A DNA stretch of 7,387 nucleotides from Myxococcota bacterium. GTDB taxonomy: Bacteria > Myxococcota > Polyangia > GCA-2747355 > JAKLHH01. The notes under the pieces were generated by a model. That model was not told the DNA's origin. It ran no database searches and saw nothing but the letters and a program-made list of their open reading frames with translations. The number at the start of each line of letters is the position of its first letter. The stretch's first letter is position 1. Below, piece after piece: positions 5,584 to 7,387 of this stretch. A program made the translations under genes and the position numbers. Location of the stretch: NCBI GenBank assembly GCA_022710245.1, contig JAKLHH010000350.1, positions 1-7,387 of the forward strand, written 5' to 3'.

Positions 5584-5658
5584 GGGAACCTCCTCTCTTC
5601 ATCGTGGATCCGCGAGCCGTTCTGGCCACCGCTGATCTCGACGACGCCGGCGATGCTC

Positions 5659-5692
5659 CCCGGGAGTGGGCGCGCCAGCGCACGCCCCCGGG
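5659..5692. repeat. GC-rich inverted repeat in the lon control region
   Basis: GGGCG (5668-5672) pairs with CGCCC (5683-5687), and GC (5674-5675) with GC (5680-5681), across a C/A mismatch and a four-base loop. Outside this core stand two CCCGGG hexamers (5659-5664 and 5687-5692) that can add about five more pairs across a bulge. It could be an operator or a transcript hairpin, or simply a chance product of high G+C. Confidence 0.4.
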
Positions 5693-5745
5693 CTGCCGTC
5701 GCTTGACCCAGCCCGCGGCGCGCGCCCAGGCTATCAGGCGAGCGC

Positions 5746-5766
5746 GGAGGGGGAGGGGAGGGGGAG
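5746..5766 (+). promoter_or_regulatory. Polypurine ribosome binding site of lon with three GGAGG cores
   Basis: A pure G/A run of G tracts (2, 5, 4 and 5 long) separated by single A residues precedes the start. GGAGG occurs at 5746-5750, 5752-5756 and 5757-5761. The last core ends six bases before the ATG at 5768, the ideal distance. The four G tracts could also form a two-layer G-quadruplex in the RNA. Confidence 0.75.
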
Positions 5767-5767
5767 C

Positions 5768-7387
5768 ATGCCGGAGCTGATCCAGCCAGAGACCCACTCG
5801 GACCTGGTCGCGCGGGTGCCGCGCGAGCTGGGCGTCTTGCCGCTGCGCAACACGGTCGCGTTCCCCTACTCGGTGCTGCCGCTGACGGTGGGCATCCCCC
5901 GCTCGATCCGGCTCATCGAGGAGACCCTGGAGGGCGAGCCGCGCATGATCGGGCTCGTCGCCATCCGCGACCCCGCCGTCGAGGTGCCGCGCGCGGGGGA
6001 GGTGCACGAGGTGGGCACGGTCGCGCTGGTGCACCGCGTCCTGCGCACGCCCGGCAATGGCTCGCTGCAGGTGGTGGTGCAGGGGATCGAGCGCTTCCGC
6101 GTGGACGCCTGGCTCCAGTCGGAGCCCTACCTCCGCGCGCGCGTGAGCGTGATCCCGGACCAGGTGGAGCCGGGGGTCGAGCTGGAGGCGCTGCAGCGCG
6201 CGCTGGTCGACCTCGCGCGCGAGGTGATCGCGCTCTCGCCGACGCTGCCCGACGAGATCGCCGGCTTCCTCGACCAGGTGAGGGACCCGCGCTACCTCTG
6301 CTACCTGATCGCCGCGAACTCCGGGCTCGACGTCGCCGAGGGCCAGCGCCTGCTGGAGATGCACTCGATCAAGGACAAGCTCCACCTCCTCCTCGGCCGG
6401 CTCGCCCGCGAGAAGGAGGTGCTCACGCTCGGCCGCAAGATCGAGACCGAGGCGCGTGAGGAGATCGACAAGGCCCAGCGCGAGTACTTCCTGCGCCAGC
6501 AGCTGCGCGCGATCCAGAAGGAGCTCGGGGAGAGCGACGAGGGCGCCTCGGCGGCCGCCGAGTACGGCCAGCGCCTGGAGCGCGCCAGGCTCCCCGACGA
6601 GGCGCGCCGCGAGGCGGAGCGCGAGCTGCGCCGCCTCGGCAGCATGCCCCCCGGCTCGGCGGAGGTCGCGGTGATCCGCACCTACCTCGACTGGCTCCTC
6701 GAGCTCCCCTGGCACAAGGCGAGCGAGGACCAGCTCGACGTCCGCCACGCACGCACCGTCCTCGACGAGGACCACTACGATCTCGATCGGGTTAAGGAGC
6801 GCCTGGTGGAGTACCTCGCCGTGCGCAAGCGGGTGCGCGAGCAGCACGTCGCCCCCGCGCCGGGCGAGGAGCCGGCCGGCAGCCGGGCGATGGGCGCCAT
6901 CCTCTGCTTCGTCGGCCCGCCGGGCGTGGGCAAGACGAGCCTCGGGCAGAGCATCGCCCGCGCGCTCGGCCGCCGCTTCACCCGCATGAGCCTCGGCGGC
7001 GTGCGCGACGAGGCAGAGATCCGCGGGCACCGCCGCACGTATATCGGCGCCATGCCCGGCCGCATCATCCAGGCGATCAAGCGCGCCGGCACCCGCAACC
7101 CGATCTTCATGCTCGACGAGGTCGACAAGGTGGGCAGCGACTGGCGCGGGGACCCCTCGAGCGCGCTCCTCGAGGTCCTCGACCCGGCCCAGAACCACGC
7201 CTTCCGCGACCACTACCTGGACGTCGACTTCGACCTCAGCGAGGTCATCTTCATCACCACCGCGAACCAGCTGGAGACCATCCCCGAGCCGCTGCGCGAC
7301 CGCATGGAGATCCTGCAGCTCGACGGCTACACCGAGCTGGAGAAGCTGCAGATCGCCGAGCGCTACCTGGTCCCGCGCCAGCTCAAG
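5768..7387 (+). CDS. lon: ATP-dependent Lon protease, LonA type (3' end beyond window)
   Basis: These are the first 540 codons of a protein that is usually about 800 residues. Lon is a cytoplasmic hexameric AAA+ protease that unfolds and degrades damaged and regulatory proteins. The N-terminal substrate-recognition domain spans about residues 15-200 (LGVLPLRNTVAFPYSVLPL near the start). A long helical, coiled-coil-like stretch follows, with EYFLRQQLRAIQKELGE at about 239-255. The AAA+ module shows Walker A GPPGVGKT (383-390, K389), GGVRDEAEIRGHRRTYIG just after it, Walker B IFMLDEVDK (446-454, D450/E451), the GDPSSALLEVLDP segment, and sensor-1 TTAN. The Ser-Lys catalytic domain lies past the right edge, so proteolytic activity cannot be checked. 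About 15 extra residues (about 358-374) sit just before Walker A compared with the E. coli sequence as I remember it. The start at 5768 is supported by the polypurine ribosome site. Several deltaproteobacteria carry two lon genes, and which paralogue this is cannot be told. Confidence 0.97.
   Translation, partial: MPELIQPETHSDLVARVPRELGVLPLRNTVAFPYSVLPLTVGIPRSIRLIEETLEGEPRMIGLVAIRDPAVEVPRAGEVHEVGTVALVHRVLRTPGNGSLQVVVQGIERFRVDAWLQSEPYLRARVSVIPDQVEPGVELEALQRALVDLAREVIALSPTLPDEIAGFLDQVRDPRYLCYLIAANSGLDVAEGQRLLEMHSIKDKLHLLLGRLAREKEVLTLGRKIETEAREEIDKAQREYFLRQQLRAIQKELGESDEGASAAAEYGQRLERARLPDEARREAERELRRLGSMPPGSAEVAVIRTYLDWLLELPWHKASEDQLDVRHARTVLDEDHYDLDRVKERLVEYLAVRKRVREQHVAPAPGEEPAGSRAMGAILCFVGPPGVGKTSLGQSIARALGRRFTRMSLGGVRDEAEIRGHRRTYIGAMPGRIIQAIKRAGTRNPIFMLDEVDKVGSDWRGDPSSALLEVLDPAQNHAFRDHYLDVDFDLSEVIFITTANQLETIPEPLRDRMEILQLDGYTELEKLQIAERYLVPRQLK

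Larger units (their letters stand above)
5584..5767. promoter_or_regulatory. 184-bp divergent control region between the repeat-protein gene and lon
   Basis: Both flanking genes start here, so both promoters should lie inside or just beyond it. The minus-strand gene's ribosome site GAGAGGAGG is the complement of 5589-5597, five bases before its ATG. Toward lon, CTTGAC (5702-5707) resembles a -35 element of the sigma-70 or sigma-32 type. The downstream CCCAGGCTAT (5725-5734) is a weak -10 candidate, 17 bases on. A heat-shock promoter would suit lon by family precedent, but the match is poor. A GC-rich inverted repeat at 5659-5692 is listed separately. Confidence 0.4.

Noticed and set aside
4760..5635. 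Plus-strand open frame of 291 codons opposite the secreted repeat protein, with Pro/Val/Leu-rich repeats
   Set aside because: The tandem units are multiples of three, so every frame lacking a stop in one unit stays open throughout. This frame has no signal peptide and its start at 4760 lies inside the opposite gene. The minus frame has a good ribosome site and signal peptide.
4688..7213. Minus-strand open frame of 841 codons running across lon and its control region
   Set aside because: It is antisense to a clearly identified Lon protein, has low-complexity His/Ala/Arg/Leu-rich sequence, and is a usual artefact of 70% GC DNA.

Overview
The window is about 70% G+C DNA from a bacterium. Codon third positions are strongly G/C. 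The gene set is a LonA-type protease, a CslA/CslC-like family 2 glycosyltransferase, a DraG-type hydrolase, and a protein with a Lys/Ala/Pro histone-H1-like tail. Together these fit a high-GC proteobacterium of the myxobacterial (Myxococcota/'delta') kind. That placement is an inference from style; no rRNA or other taxonomic marker is present.

Layout: (1) 1-173, + strand, the 3' end of a gene whose product ends in near-perfect AKKAP pentapeptide repeats. (2) 207-1190, - strand, an ADP-ribosylglycohydrolase (DraG/ARH) family protein, convergent with gene 1. (3) 1191-1504, an intergenic stretch holding a 67-bp imperfect inverted repeat. (4) 1505-2275, + strand, a secreted protein of unknown function, convergent with gene 5. 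(5) 2293-3774, - strand, a membrane processive GT2 glycosyltransferase. (6) 3775-3967, its leader region, with a possible ribosome-site hairpin and three copies of a 21-bp direct repeat. (7) 3968-4621, - strand, an atypical short-chain dehydrogenase (TIP30/HTATIP2-like). (8) 4714-5583, - strand, a secreted, almost uncharged Pro/Ser/Thr/Gly/Ala repeat protein with an aromatic C-terminus. (9) 5584-5767, a divergent control region. (10) 5768-end, + strand, the first 540 codons of a Lon protease, cut by the window edge before the peptidase domain.

Genes 8, 7 and 5 (5583 down to 2293) share the minus strand and could be co-transcribed, but the gaps of 92 and 193 bp, the latter with repeats, make a single tight operon uncertain. 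The genes do not form a recognisable pathway. Most look like separate housekeeping or envelope functions.

I found no convincing new multi-gene system. The observations most worth following are non-coding or low-complexity: the 67-bp hairpin element, the triple 21-bp repeat and Shine-Dalgarno hairpin before the glycosyltransferase, the mucin-like secreted repeat protein, and the polypurine ribosome site of lon. No tRNA, rRNA, CRISPR array, complete insertion sequence or classical U-tract terminator was seen.
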